Shown in pieces: positions 35,323-42,982 of a stretch of 44,160 nt of DNA. The notes under the pieces are model-generated. The model made no database searches and was not told the DNA's origin. It was given only the letters and a program-made list of their open reading frames with translations. This DNA comes from an uncultured Spirochaetaceae bacterium. Lineage in GTDB: Bacteria; Spirochaetota; Spirochaetia; Sphaerochaetales; Sphaerochaetaceae. The position numbers and the translations under genes are program-made. How positions within the stretch are numbered: the first letter of the stretch is position 1; each line of letters begins with the position of its first letter. The stretch is taken from NCBI GenBank assembly GCA_944389145.1, contig CALXLH010000017.1, positions 1 through 44,160 of the forward strand. The letters are read 5' to 3'.

Positions 35323-36906
35323 ATGAGAAAGCTTAGAAACATCCTCATGATCACCATCGCGGTGCTTATGGTCATGCCTGCATTCGCTGGCGGAAGCAGC
35401 GAGAAGGCCTCAGCTGCGGCTGGCACCCCTGATGATCCTGTGACGATAGACCTTTGGTTCGGCGCTGCCGTGACCGAGGCTGGCATGATCCCAGATGACT
35501 GGGTAGGCTATGATATCATCCGCGAGAAGCTGGGCATCGATCTTAATCTGACGATGCTTCCTTCCAACGAGTCCGATCAGGACGTTAGGATCCAGGCCGC
35601 GGGTGCCGCTGACAGCCTTCCTGATCTCTTCATGGTCCGCCGTCCGGTTCTCACGAACCTCGTTGAGCAGGGACTGGTGGCGGAGGTCAGCGACTGCTTC
35701 GAGAAGATGCCTGTCCGCACGGCACAGCAGTATGATGCCAACTCCATCGCGCACACCACTATCGATGGCGAGGTCTTCGGCTTCGCTTCTCCTGGAGCTA
35801 TCGCTAAGAACGAAGGCCTCCTGATAAGGAAGGACTGGCTCGACAACCTCGGCCTTGAGGTTCCGACCACCATCGATGAGCTCCTTGAGGTCGCAAGGGC
35901 GTTCACATTCAACGATCCCGACGGGAATGGAAGGAACGATACCTATGGATACGGCGCGTTCGTCGAGACCGATGCCACGCTCAAGGGCTATCCTGGCTCA
36001 AGGCTCTGGCCGATCATGGGAGCATACGGAGTCGAGGGTCTCTGGAGCTTTGACAGCGAGACTGCCGGACTCTCGATCTACAAGCCTGAGTTCTATGACT
36101 TCATGGTGACGCTTAAGACGATGTGCGATGAGGGCATCATCGATCCGAACTGGCTCTCATACAAGAAGGATGACTTCCGCGCTGCATGGAAGCAGGGCAG
36201 GTTCGGTATCATGTATGAGCAGAACGCCGCTTATGCCGCGACTGCCAACTATGCTCCGTTCGACGCTAACTTCCCTGATGGCGAATGGATCGTCATTGAC
36301 GCTGTCTCAGGTCCTGAGGGACATGCTGCGATAGGTGCATACGATATGAACTATCGTATCTATGCCGTAAGCCAGAATGCTGCGGATGCAGGCAAGCTCG
36401 ATAAGATCTGCGAGCTTCTTGAATGGATGAGCAGCGATGAGGGATATTACCTCTGCGGCTGGGGACAGGAAGGCGTGAACTATGTCCTGGATGAGAACGG
36501 CATACCTGTTGCCGGAGATCTTGGGGATAATGCATTCACAGGTCCTAAGGGACAGGTCTATACGCAGCTGAGGAACATGGTCTTCTATAACGGGGACGTT
36601 GAGCTTGCTTCCCGCTATCCGACCTATGTGACCGAGGTTTCCGGAAAGACGATGTCTGCCCTTACGACGCTCCGTGAGATGCAGGCGAAGAAGTGGACGA
36701 GCGCTATCGGATCGGGAACGATGCCGACCCCGAATGCCGATGTCCAGAGATACTACGACCAGAGCCTTGCAGAGTTCCTTACCGGAGCAAGGGCGCTTAC
36801 TCCTGAGAACTGGCAGGCCTTCCTCGATCAGTTCAACGCCATCGGCGGAGCTGCCTGGAATGCTGAGGGACTTGAGAAGATGGAGGCCGATGGCCTTATC
36901 CGCTGA
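35323..36906 (+). CDS. Extracellular solute-binding protein (LplA/YtcQ-like)
   Basis: A 527-residue binding protein of the large type that pairs with LplB/YtcP permeases. The signal peptide ends PAFAGGSSEKASA, cleaved after A-F-A with no lipobox Cys. DPDGNGRNDTYGYG (near residues 204-217) is an EF-hand-like calcium loop seen in oligosaccharide-binding proteins of this class, for example alginate-binding AlgQ. AAAGGAGG precedes the ATG by 6-7 nt. The following GH105 gene makes an unsaturated rhamnogalacturonan or galacturonan oligomer the likely ligand, an inference from context. Confidence 0.94.
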   Translation: MRKLRNILMITIAVLMVMPAFAGGSSEKASAAAGTPDDPVTIDLWFGAAVTEAGMIPDDWVGYDIIREKLGIDLNLTMLPSNESDQDVRIQAAGAADSLPDLFMVRRPVLTNLVEQGLVAEVSDCFEKMPVRTAQQYDANSIAHTTIDGEVFGFASPGAIAKNEGLLIRKDWLDNLGLEVPTTIDELLEVARAFTFNDPDGNGRNDTYGYGAFVETDATLKGYPGSRLWPIMGAYGVEGLWSFDSETAGLSIYKPEFYDFMVTLKTMCDEGIIDPNWLSYKKDDFRAAWKQGRFGIMYEQNAAYAATANYAPFDANFPDGEWIVIDAVSGPEGHAAIGAYDMNYRIYAVSQNAADAGKLDKICELLEWMSSDEGYYLCGWGQEGVNYVLDENGIPVAGDLGDNAFTGPKGQVYTQLRNMVFYNGDVELASRYPTYVTEVSGKTMSALTTLREMQAKKWTSAIGSGTMPTPNADVQRYYDQSLAEFLTGARALTPENWQAFLDQFNAIGGAAWNAEGLEKMEADGLIR

Positions 36907-36913
36907 CACGATC

Positions 36914-36935
36914 AGGCCGCTCTTCGGGGCGGCCT
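36914..36935 (+). terminator. Intercistronic hairpin between binding protein and GH105
   Basis: AGGCCGC-TCTTCGGG-GCGGCCT is a perfect 7-bp stem without a T tract, 7 nt after the binding protein stop. It likely stabilises the upstream mRNA or limits read-through into GH105, as after the other binding protein gene. Confidence 0.6.
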
Positions 36936-36957
36936 TGCACCTGGAGGTCATTGATCT

Positions 36958-38055
36958 ATGAACGAAATGCCTCTCTCGATGAAGATCGTGAAAAGCGTCG
37001 AGAGAAGATACAGGCCGGGTATGATGAAATGGCACTATGAGCATGGCCTTGTGCTCTATGCCTCGCTCTCTGCTGCCCGGCTCCATGGCGATGATGCGGT
37101 CTATCCATGGGTATACTCGATGTATGATCCGATGATAGCCCCTGATGGTACGATCGCGACATATCGCAAGGGGGAGTATAACCTTGACCAGATAAATGCC
37201 GGGAGGACGCTCTTCGAGCTGTATGACAGGAGCGGTGAGGAGCGTTTCATGCGTGCCGCAGATCTCCTTCGCTCTCAGCTTGAGACGCATCCGAGATGCA
37301 GGTGCGGAGTCTACTGGCATAAGGAGATCTATCCCTGGCAGATCTGGCTTGATGGCCTCTATATGGAAGGACCATTCAATGCCGAGTATGCCATGCGCCA
37401 TAGGGATGACAAGGAGGCCGATGATGTGGTGCGGCAGCTTATCACGACATATGAGACGATGCGCTGCGGCCGCACGGGCCTTCTGTACCATTGCTACGAT
37501 GAGTCTCGCGGAATGAAGTGGTCGGATGATGAGACGGGGCTTTCCCCTCATTTCTGGTCACGCTCGATCGGATGGTATCTGATGGCCGCTATCGATATCC
37601 TGGACTATCTTCCCGCAGGTCATGATGCCCGTGGAGATATCATCAGGATAATAAGGGATCTGTCCTCTGCCATCGCAGCCTTCCAGGATGAGAGCGGCAT
37701 GTGGTATCAGGTGACCGATGAGGGGGGAAGGGTAGGCAACTACCTTGAGACATCAGGCACCTCGATGTTCGCATACTCATTCCTGAAGGGCGTACGCCTT
37801 GGCTATCTCGATGATAGCTACACGGCCCCTGCCATGAAGGCGATCGAAGGTACGAAGGAGAGATATCTCACAGAAGATGATGACGGGGAGCTTCATCTTG
37901 GCGGCATATGCTCAGTCGCAGGACTTGGAGGAAACCCTTATCGAGACGGCTCCTTCAGATACTATATAAGCGAGAAGGTCGTTCAGGACGACTTCAAGGG
38001 CGTAGGCCCGTTCATCCTTGCCTGCACCGAGGCGGAACAGCGTTCCGGCAGCTAA
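36958..38055 (+). CDS. GH105 unsaturated rhamnogalacturonyl/galacturonyl hydrolase
   Basis: A 365-residue alpha/alpha-barrel enzyme of glycoside hydrolase family 105 (YteR/YesR type) that removes the terminal unsaturated uronate left by pectate or rhamnogalacturonan lyases. WLDGLYM carries the catalytic Asp (D132); YNLDQINAGRTLFELY, PHFWSRSIGWYLMAAID and LETSGTSMFAYSFLKG are typical of the family. It lacks a signal peptide, so it cleaves imported oligomers. GGAGGT stands 9 nt before the ATG. The product would need KduI and KduD, which are not in this window. Confidence 0.95.
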   Translation: MNEMPLSMKIVKSVERRYRPGMMKWHYEHGLVLYASLSAARLHGDDAVYPWVYSMYDPMIAPDGTIATYRKGEYNLDQINAGRTLFELYDRSGEERFMRAADLLRSQLETHPRCRCGVYWHKEIYPWQIWLDGLYMEGPFNAEYAMRHRDDKEADDVVRQLITTYETMRCGRTGLLYHCYDESRGMKWSDDETGLSPHFWSRSIGWYLMAAIDILDYLPAGHDARGDIIRIIRDLSSAIAAFQDESGMWYQVTDEGGRVGNYLETSGTSMFAYSFLKGVRLGYLDDSYTAPAMKAIEGTKERYLTEDDDGELHLGGICSVAGLGGNPYRDGSFRYYISEKVVQDDFKGVGPFILACTEAEQRSGS

Positions 38056-38091
38056 CAAACCTCGATAGTCTATCTCGTGTCCTAGGACACC

Positions 38092-38110
38092 GCGGGCCTT
38101 CCTGGCCCGC
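38092..38110 (+). terminator. Terminator of the ABC-GH105 operon
   Basis: GCGGGCC-TTCCT-GGCCCGC is a perfect 7-bp stem followed by ATGCCTTTCT. A separate perfect 14-bp palindrome GTGTCCTAGGACAC stands just before it at 38077-38090. Confidence 0.75.
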
Positions 38111-38157
38111 ATGCCTTTCTATGTAATTTCAGCTGGTAATTCAGATAGTATCTTAGT

Positions 38158-39513
38158 TTAAGAGTATATGTCTTCAAGCGTTATGTACTCATAGCCCTCT
38201 GGCATTCTCTCGAAGCCTTCTGCAGAGGCGAAGCCTATGCTTATGTCGCCAAGTGCCTTTATGTTCCTTATCTTTTCTGCCTCTTCTTCCATCTCACCGG
38301 GTGTCATAGGGCGGGAAAGGAACTTGGCCTCATATACCGTATAGCCAGCAGGATGCCTTACTACGCAATCGAATTCACCGTTCCTCTTCGTATCCTTGTC
38401 ATCACACCAGTATGTTCCGATATCCAGGATCGGAGATGAGGAAGCCTTGCGTTTAAGATAATCTCTGACGATTGCCTCGAATCTATAGCTTATGAATGTC
38501 GTAAGGGATGGAATGATATATCTCCCATAGAAAGCTTCTTCCCCGATATTCCGCAGTTCGCTTGTGTATGGCTGTATGTATGCGAAATAGAATCTTATGA
38601 GGTTGTCATTTATCGAATAGAAGGTCTTTTTCTCATCGTCTTTCCTGTTTATTGGCCTGCTGCGTCCTATAAGCTCCATCTGCTCAAGAATGCTGAGGTA
38701 TTTGCTTAGGAGCCCATTTGACTTGAGATTCAGGCTTGCTTCTATCTGCGAGTATCTAAGCTTTCCGTTTCCTATGATGCGAAGGATGTCATTCAGATAG
38801 CTTACCTTGCCGATTTCCTTGAATAGGATGAATTCGATGTATGTCCTGACGATTCCAGTGGGGTTGAGTATGAGCCGCCTGACATTTTCCTCTAGGGACG
38901 AGTTTTCGTCTATCGCTTCTAGTATGAACGGTGATCCCCCGAATATCGCATAGAAGCATACGGAATCCCTGTATGATAGCGATGGATAGAATCCTCTGCT
39001 TGTAAGATAGTCGAGTTCCTTTATGTTCTGTATGAGCTGAAAACGCCCGAATAGCGGATTCTCATAGCTTAATATCTCCTTCATCTTCGTGAGATAGGAA
39101 CCTGTGAGTATGAGTTTTATGTTTTCTGGAAGATTGTCTATTATCTGCTTGAATTCTGAGTCTATGCTGTTATCCTTGCGGCTCATCTTCATGTATTGGT
39201 ATTCATCTAGCACTATGACAAGCCTTTCCTTTGTCATGTTCAAGAGCGTGAACAGGTCAATGAATGATCTGAATCTGCCCATCGGCAGGCCCAGCTTATC
39301 AGAGAGAAGCTGGTTGAGCATGCCTAGATTTGTCTCATATTCAGCCTCAAGAGCTTCGAAGAATATATGGTTTACCTTCTTCTCTTCTAGCACTGTCTTT
39401 ATAAGCGTTGTCTTTCCTATGCGGCGTCTACCGTATATAAGGGCAGCCTTGGTCTTGTCTGATGAGATGAAAGCCCAAAGGTCCTCCTTCTCTATTTCTC
39501 TTCCTATGAACAT
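38158..39513 (-). CDS. AAA ATPase with DUF234-type C-terminal domain
   Basis: A 451-residue protein of the archaeal-type ATPase family. GRRRIGKTT (28-36) is the Walker A motif, VIVLDEYQYM (99-108) the Walker B, and LTGSYLTKM a sensor-like motif. A winged-helix stretch follows (KLRYSQIEASLNLKSNGLLSKYL). The C terminus holds GEFDCVVR and YTVYEAKF, an Asp then E-x-K arrangement like the restriction-endonuclease fold reported for DUF234. Cellular role unknown; such genes are common in mobile or defence-like settings. The coding sequence is more AT-rich than the pectin genes. A TTGACA-17 bp-GAAAAT promoter (39549-39577, minus) lies within repeated CACTGAA elements. Confidence 0.88.
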   Translation of the reverse strand: MFIGREIEKEDLWAFISSDKTKAALIYGRRRIGKTTLIKTVLEEKKVNHIFFEALEAEYETNLGMLNQLLSDKLGLPMGRFRSFIDLFTLLNMTKERLVIVLDEYQYMKMSRKDNSIDSEFKQIIDNLPENIKLILTGSYLTKMKEILSYENPLFGRFQLIQNIKELDYLTSRGFYPSLSYRDSVCFYAIFGGSPFILEAIDENSSLEENVRRLILNPTGIVRTYIEFILFKEIGKVSYLNDILRIIGNGKLRYSQIEASLNLKSNGLLSKYLSILEQMELIGRSRPINRKDDEKKTFYSINDNLIRFYFAYIQPYTSELRNIGEEAFYGRYIIPSLTTFISYRFEAIVRDYLKRKASSSPILDIGTYWCDDKDTKRNGEFDCVVRHPAGYTVYEAKFLSRPMTPGEMEEEAEKIRNIKALGDISIGFASAEGFERMPEGYEYITLEDIYS

Positions 39514-39776
39514 AGCCGCCTCACACTGAAAGATTTTTCACTGAAGATATTTTCAGTGTAATTTCCTTTTTTGTCAATTTCCTTCGTGCTGACAATCGTC
39601 TTGAACCATCCTTCGATCGGTAGACACGAAAGCCTTGTCATTACAGGACCGTCTCTTAGGAGCATCCTATTCCTGAGTTCTACGGGAGAAAGATAGCCGA
39701 GCCCCTTCTGTATATACCATCCGATGTATCTTCTGGCCGTCACCAGAAGATTGGCATCACTTCGATTCAGATGGGG
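39504..39776 (-). pseudogene. Remnant of an IS3-like transposase C terminus
   Basis: On the minus strand the stretch ARRYIGWYIQKGLGYLSPVE (near 39675-39740) resembles the end of IS3-family transposases, where a conserved 'YxxWYN...R.HSxLGYLSPVEY' occurs; the Asn-to-Ser part seems deleted. The frame is open upstream to about 39776 and the downstream tail (to 39504) has no transposase character. No DDE motif, inverted terminal repeats or start are present. It overlaps the ATPase start by 10 nt. It could instead be a chance short frame, but the C-terminal motif is fairly specific. Confidence 0.45.
39523..39559. repeat. Repeated CACTGAA elements at the ATPase promoter
   Basis: ACACTGAAA (39523-39531) and TTTCAGTGT (39551-39559) form perfect 9-bp inverted arms, and a third CACTGAA copy (39539-39545) lies between them, 15 bp from the first. 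The element overlaps the predicted -10 and leader of the ATPase gene, so it could be an operator. Confidence 0.6.
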
Positions 39777-39806
39777 ACATCTTATTCTCTTTCATTACAC
39801 TTTTTA

Positions 39807-39834
39807 TTGACAGATGATTAGGGGAGGGTATGAT
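39807..39834 (+). promoter_or_regulatory. Promoter of the large lipoprotein gene
   Basis: Perfect -35 TTGACA and -10 TATGAT are spaced by 16 bp, about 30 nt before the start codon. A GGGGG ribosome site stands between them and the ATG at 39864. Confidence 0.75.
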
Positions 39835-39863
39835 ATTAACATCAATAATTCTGGGGGTTTGAC

Positions 39864-42116
39864 ATGAAAAGAAACTTGCTCGTCATGCTAAGCATCGTAG
39901 CGATGCTTCTTGCTTTCATCTCATGTACAAATGACAATTCTTCAGGGCTTCCCGATACGGAGGCCAGCGCTGTTGCTGAGAAGATCGATCCCGTCCAGCT
40001 CATGAATGATGCTCTTGCCGGGAAGGTCGACGGGGCCACCGTAAAGTTCAGGCAGGCAAAGGATGTGGCTACCCTGATCGCTGTCGTTGAGTTCAAGGAT
40101 GCGACATATAACGGGTTCATGATCAGCACGGGACGCCTGAGCTACACCCTTACGGGTAATCTTACAGGCTCCAGCTTCAGGGCGACTTCCTACGCGGTAA
40201 CGACAGAGGTCGAGCTGAGTATCTCCGAGGCCTCTACGGGAGCTACGGCGACGACTGTCTCGATAGAGGTTCCTGAGACGACTACGACCTCTACAGGAAG
40301 CACGGTTACGGCAACCGTTACCACGGACACGGAAGGAGAGGTTACGGTATCTGTAAGCAATGTATCCATCTCTCTTCCGTCATCCGGGGCGCAGGTTACG
40401 GTAGGCGGCAATGATGTTACGGAAACCATCGATCCAGAGCCGGATGATCGGGAGCCTGAAGTGGTCAACAACTGGCCAATACGCGTTAGCATTGGTAAGC
40501 ACCCGTCCTATGAGGCTAATGCGAAGCTTTCTTCTGCATCTTATTCCAACAGAATAATTACAGTCACGACGACACTTGATGATCTTGATTCATATCCGAG
40601 TGATGATCCTTCACAGGAGGGAGATGCTAAATGGATAGGCCTTCTGATTTCTGTCGATGGCGTTGATATCAAGAGCGTATCCTATGGAGACCATGATATT
40701 GGCGATGCTGATGTTGCAGAAGCAATAGGCGCTGGTGGTACGGAAGATGACTTCGTGCTCTGGATCAGGGCTGAGGAGGTTCTTACAACTCCAAAGACAT
40801 TCACCCTCTCAAGAGCTGGCGTAGAGGATATCACGATAACCGTTAATGTGATAGATCAGGGATCAGAGAGTCATCCTATAGAGATTGATGCCTCGAATTT
40901 CAACATCTTAGGGGAATCCAAATCGAATCTCCATTATGTCTTGACCTCTGATATAACGTTGCCAAAATCTGCTGGTATCGAGGAATTCTATGGGGTGTTC
41001 AATGGTAATGGCCATACCATTTCATTCTCGGATTCCTCTGCCGATACTGAGATGCCGACTCTTTTCGGTGTTCTTTATAACGGTGCAAGGATAGAGAATC
41101 TCAGCATTGATTATGGTGATAACAGTTCCTTCATCAAGCCATTGTCTTTCGGGTGCGCTGGAACCGTAGTCATAGATGATGTGACGATTGATGGCACTGT
41201 TGTTGCTAAAGAAAATAATACAGCTCCGTTTGTTGTTTATCTTGGGTATGACTATACAGATACTCCTTTTGATCTGACATTGTCGAATTGTGTTAATTCC
41301 GTTGATATCGAGGATTCGACGAATACGCATTGGGGAATCGGACCATTCATATCTGGTCCTAAGTATCTGCATGATGACGTACTTGCGGAAAGCTCTGTAA
41401 CGATTACCGATTGCCATAATGAAGGTATCATATCTGGCGGCCAGGTAGGTTGGGCTTTTGGAAATAACGATGGAGTTTCCAGCTTGAATAAAATAACCAT
41501 CTCTGGATGCTCTAATAGAAAAGGTGGTTCTGTGACTGGCTATATTTCAGCAGGGGCAATTGCTTATGATGGGGATGCTTCTCTTACAAAATATGACAAT
41601 GCTGATGTTGATGATAGCTTCACTGATGCAAGTATGGTAAACGATCTTGGCTCTGCTATGAATGGAAGTACTGCCAGCTATACTGCAGAAGGTGCCGTAA
41701 CAGTGAATTTCTCATCATCGCTTCCGACCATAACCTCTGCGAAGGTGATAGGAAGGTATTTCATAGAAGCTTTTGCCGATGAAGCTTGCATGAAAAAGCT
41801 TGGTCATATGACATATAGTATCGTGCTTGCTGAAGCAGAAACATCCGGAAGTTCTTCATTGTCAATGCAGATGGGTGCTGTAAATGCGGTTGATGATGAA
41901 TATGAGGGAATAACCGGACCGCTGAAGACAGGTACAATAATTACCATCGGAGATCAGCATTATGTTTATGTTGGAGACATGATTCAGGATTGGGGTACTG
42001 TGCATTCATGCCTTGATAAAGGTAAAACTCATACATCCGATCCTTCCAGTGTTTTCGTTATCCTCTACGACGGTGATGAGGCTGTTGGATCGATAAAGGC
42101 TACCCTCGCCAACTGA
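39864..42116 (+). CDS. Large putative surface lipoprotein
   Basis: A 750-residue secreted protein of unknown function. The signal peptide ends LLAFISC with lipidation Cys21, followed by a Ser/Asn-rich spacer. Residues about 90-185 are rich in Thr, Ser and Val with short beta-like repeats (TTTTSTGSTVTATVTT). Residues about 370-480 contain FYGVFNGNGHTISF and TLFGVLYNGARIENLSIDY, resembling beta-helix or GLUG-like adhesin segments. The first 640 bases use GC-rich codons like the neighbours, while the rest is visibly more AT-rich, suggesting a mosaic gene. An adhesin or glycan-binding role is possible but unproven. Confidence 0.8.
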   Translation: MKRNLLVMLSIVAMLLAFISCTNDNSSGLPDTEASAVAEKIDPVQLMNDALAGKVDGATVKFRQAKDVATLIAVVEFKDATYNGFMISTGRLSYTLTGNLTGSSFRATSYAVTTEVELSISEASTGATATTVSIEVPETTTTSTGSTVTATVTTDTEGEVTVSVSNVSISLPSSGAQVTVGGNDVTETIDPEPDDREPEVVNNWPIRVSIGKHPSYEANAKLSSASYSNRIITVTTTLDDLDSYPSDDPSQEGDAKWIGLLISVDGVDIKSVSYGDHDIGDADVAEAIGAGGTEDDFVLWIRAEEVLTTPKTFTLSRAGVEDITITVNVIDQGSESHPIEIDASNFNILGESKSNLHYVLTSDITLPKSAGIEEFYGVFNGNGHTISFSDSSADTEMPTLFGVLYNGARIENLSIDYGDNSSFIKPLSFGCAGTVVIDDVTIDGTVVAKENNTAPFVVYLGYDYTDTPFDLTLSNCVNSVDIEDSTNTHWGIGPFISGPKYLHDDVLAESSVTITDCHNEGIISGGQVGWAFGNNDGVSSLNKITISGCSNRKGGSVTGYISAGAIAYDGDASLTKYDNADVDDSFTDASMVNDLGSAMNGSTASYTAEGAVTVNFSSSLPTITSAKVIGRYFIEAFADEACMKKLGHMTYSIVLAEAETSGSSSLSMQMGAVNAVDDEYEGITGPLKTGTIITIGDQHYVYVGDMIQDWGTVHSCLDKGKTHTSDPSSVFVILYDGDEAVGSIKATLAN

Positions 42117-42137
42117 TAAAGCCGCTTATCATTTACT

Positions 42138-42165
42138 GAGTCCGTTCCGATTTCGGTTCGGGCTC
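42138..42165 (+). terminator. Probable terminator after the lipoprotein gene
   Basis: GAGTCCG pairs with CGGGCTC (one G-U pair), with an inner CCGA/TCGG pairing, followed by TTTCT. It begins 22 nt after the lipoprotein stop. The adjoining sequence also reads as protein in one frame, so the call is not certain. Confidence 0.55.
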
Positions 42166-42178
42166 TTTCTATGATGTA

Positions 42179-42929
42179 ATGATGCAGGAATTCATGACGG
42201 CACTTGCGAATGTGAATAATAACTTCACTCTTGACCCAGGGGCAGAATTCTAAGATTGTTGGGTCCAAGGCTGTTGTGGAATATATCTACGAAGAAGGTA
42301 CTGCTGATGACATGTACATCAATCTCGGCAACTTTGGTACTGTTACAAGCGTTGGCCTGCTGGGAAAGGAATATACCTCTACCGATGATATCATGCCTGT
42401 CTCCATCGGAAATTCTGTGTTCTATCGGGATAAGGTATACAAGTCCGATTCGGAAGGAAACCTCCTTGTTAACAAGGCAGCGCTCATGTTCTCGCTGATA
42501 GCTGATGAAGGTATTTCAGTTAATGATGAGACTCTTGAAGGCTATTCACTTTATGCAGCCTCGGATACTGATCTTTCGATTACGGAAGTTTCAACAGCTT
42601 CTGGTTCTGGAACTGTAGAAGAAGGTGCTGCTGGTACATATGATGTCAACCTGACTGGTCCGAATGTTAATATCAGATACAAGTATGGTAACATGACGAG
42701 TGGAGATATCATCTATGTCCTCACGAAGCAGGGCGATGAGATAACACAGAATTCATTGCTCATTGCAGATGGCAATGGAGCGTATGTATATCTTACGCCA
42801 TGGAATGAGGCTGTAGAGGCTGGACAGTCTTGGATAGCTGGCAAGGTCGGTACTGTTCTTAATGCTGATGGAAGCTATAAGGAAACGTATAACCTTACAT
42901 TCAACGTCACGACTGGTTCTCAAGCCTGA
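42179..42929 (+). pseudogene. Frameshifted surface-protein-like gene or remnant
   Basis: From ATG 42179 a frame reads MQEFMTALANVNNNFTLDPG and stops at 42251. The overlapping frame from 42231 (TTG) runs to 42929 and encodes about 230 residues rich in Gly, Ser, Thr and Asp, such as EGTADDMYINLGNFGT and GTYDVNLTGPNVNI. Removing one base in the GGGG run at 42239-42242 joins them without a stop, so a one-base insertion in an ancestral gene, or a sequencing error, is likely. No signal peptide or clear ribosome site is present, hence it may be a truncated 3' portion of a secreted protein. Composition matches the AT-rich half of the preceding lipoprotein gene. Function unknown. Confidence 0.5.
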
Positions 42930-42951
42930 TGTGTAGTCATTAGTTGCTTCC

Positions 42952-42973
42952 GGGGAGTCCATCTGGGCTCCCC
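42952..42973 (+). terminator. Terminator that marks the intron insertion site
   Basis: GGGGAGTCC-ATCT-GGGCTCCCC is a 9-bp stem with one T-G pair, followed by TTGTTGTTT. The group II intron begins directly after this T-rich stretch. Confidence 0.8.
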
Positions 42974-42982
42974 TTGTTGTTT

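Noticed and set aside
36307-37551. A 414-codon open frame antisense to the end of the binding protein and GH105
   Set aside because: It spans two recognised genes and their hairpin, with no start signal or family resemblance.
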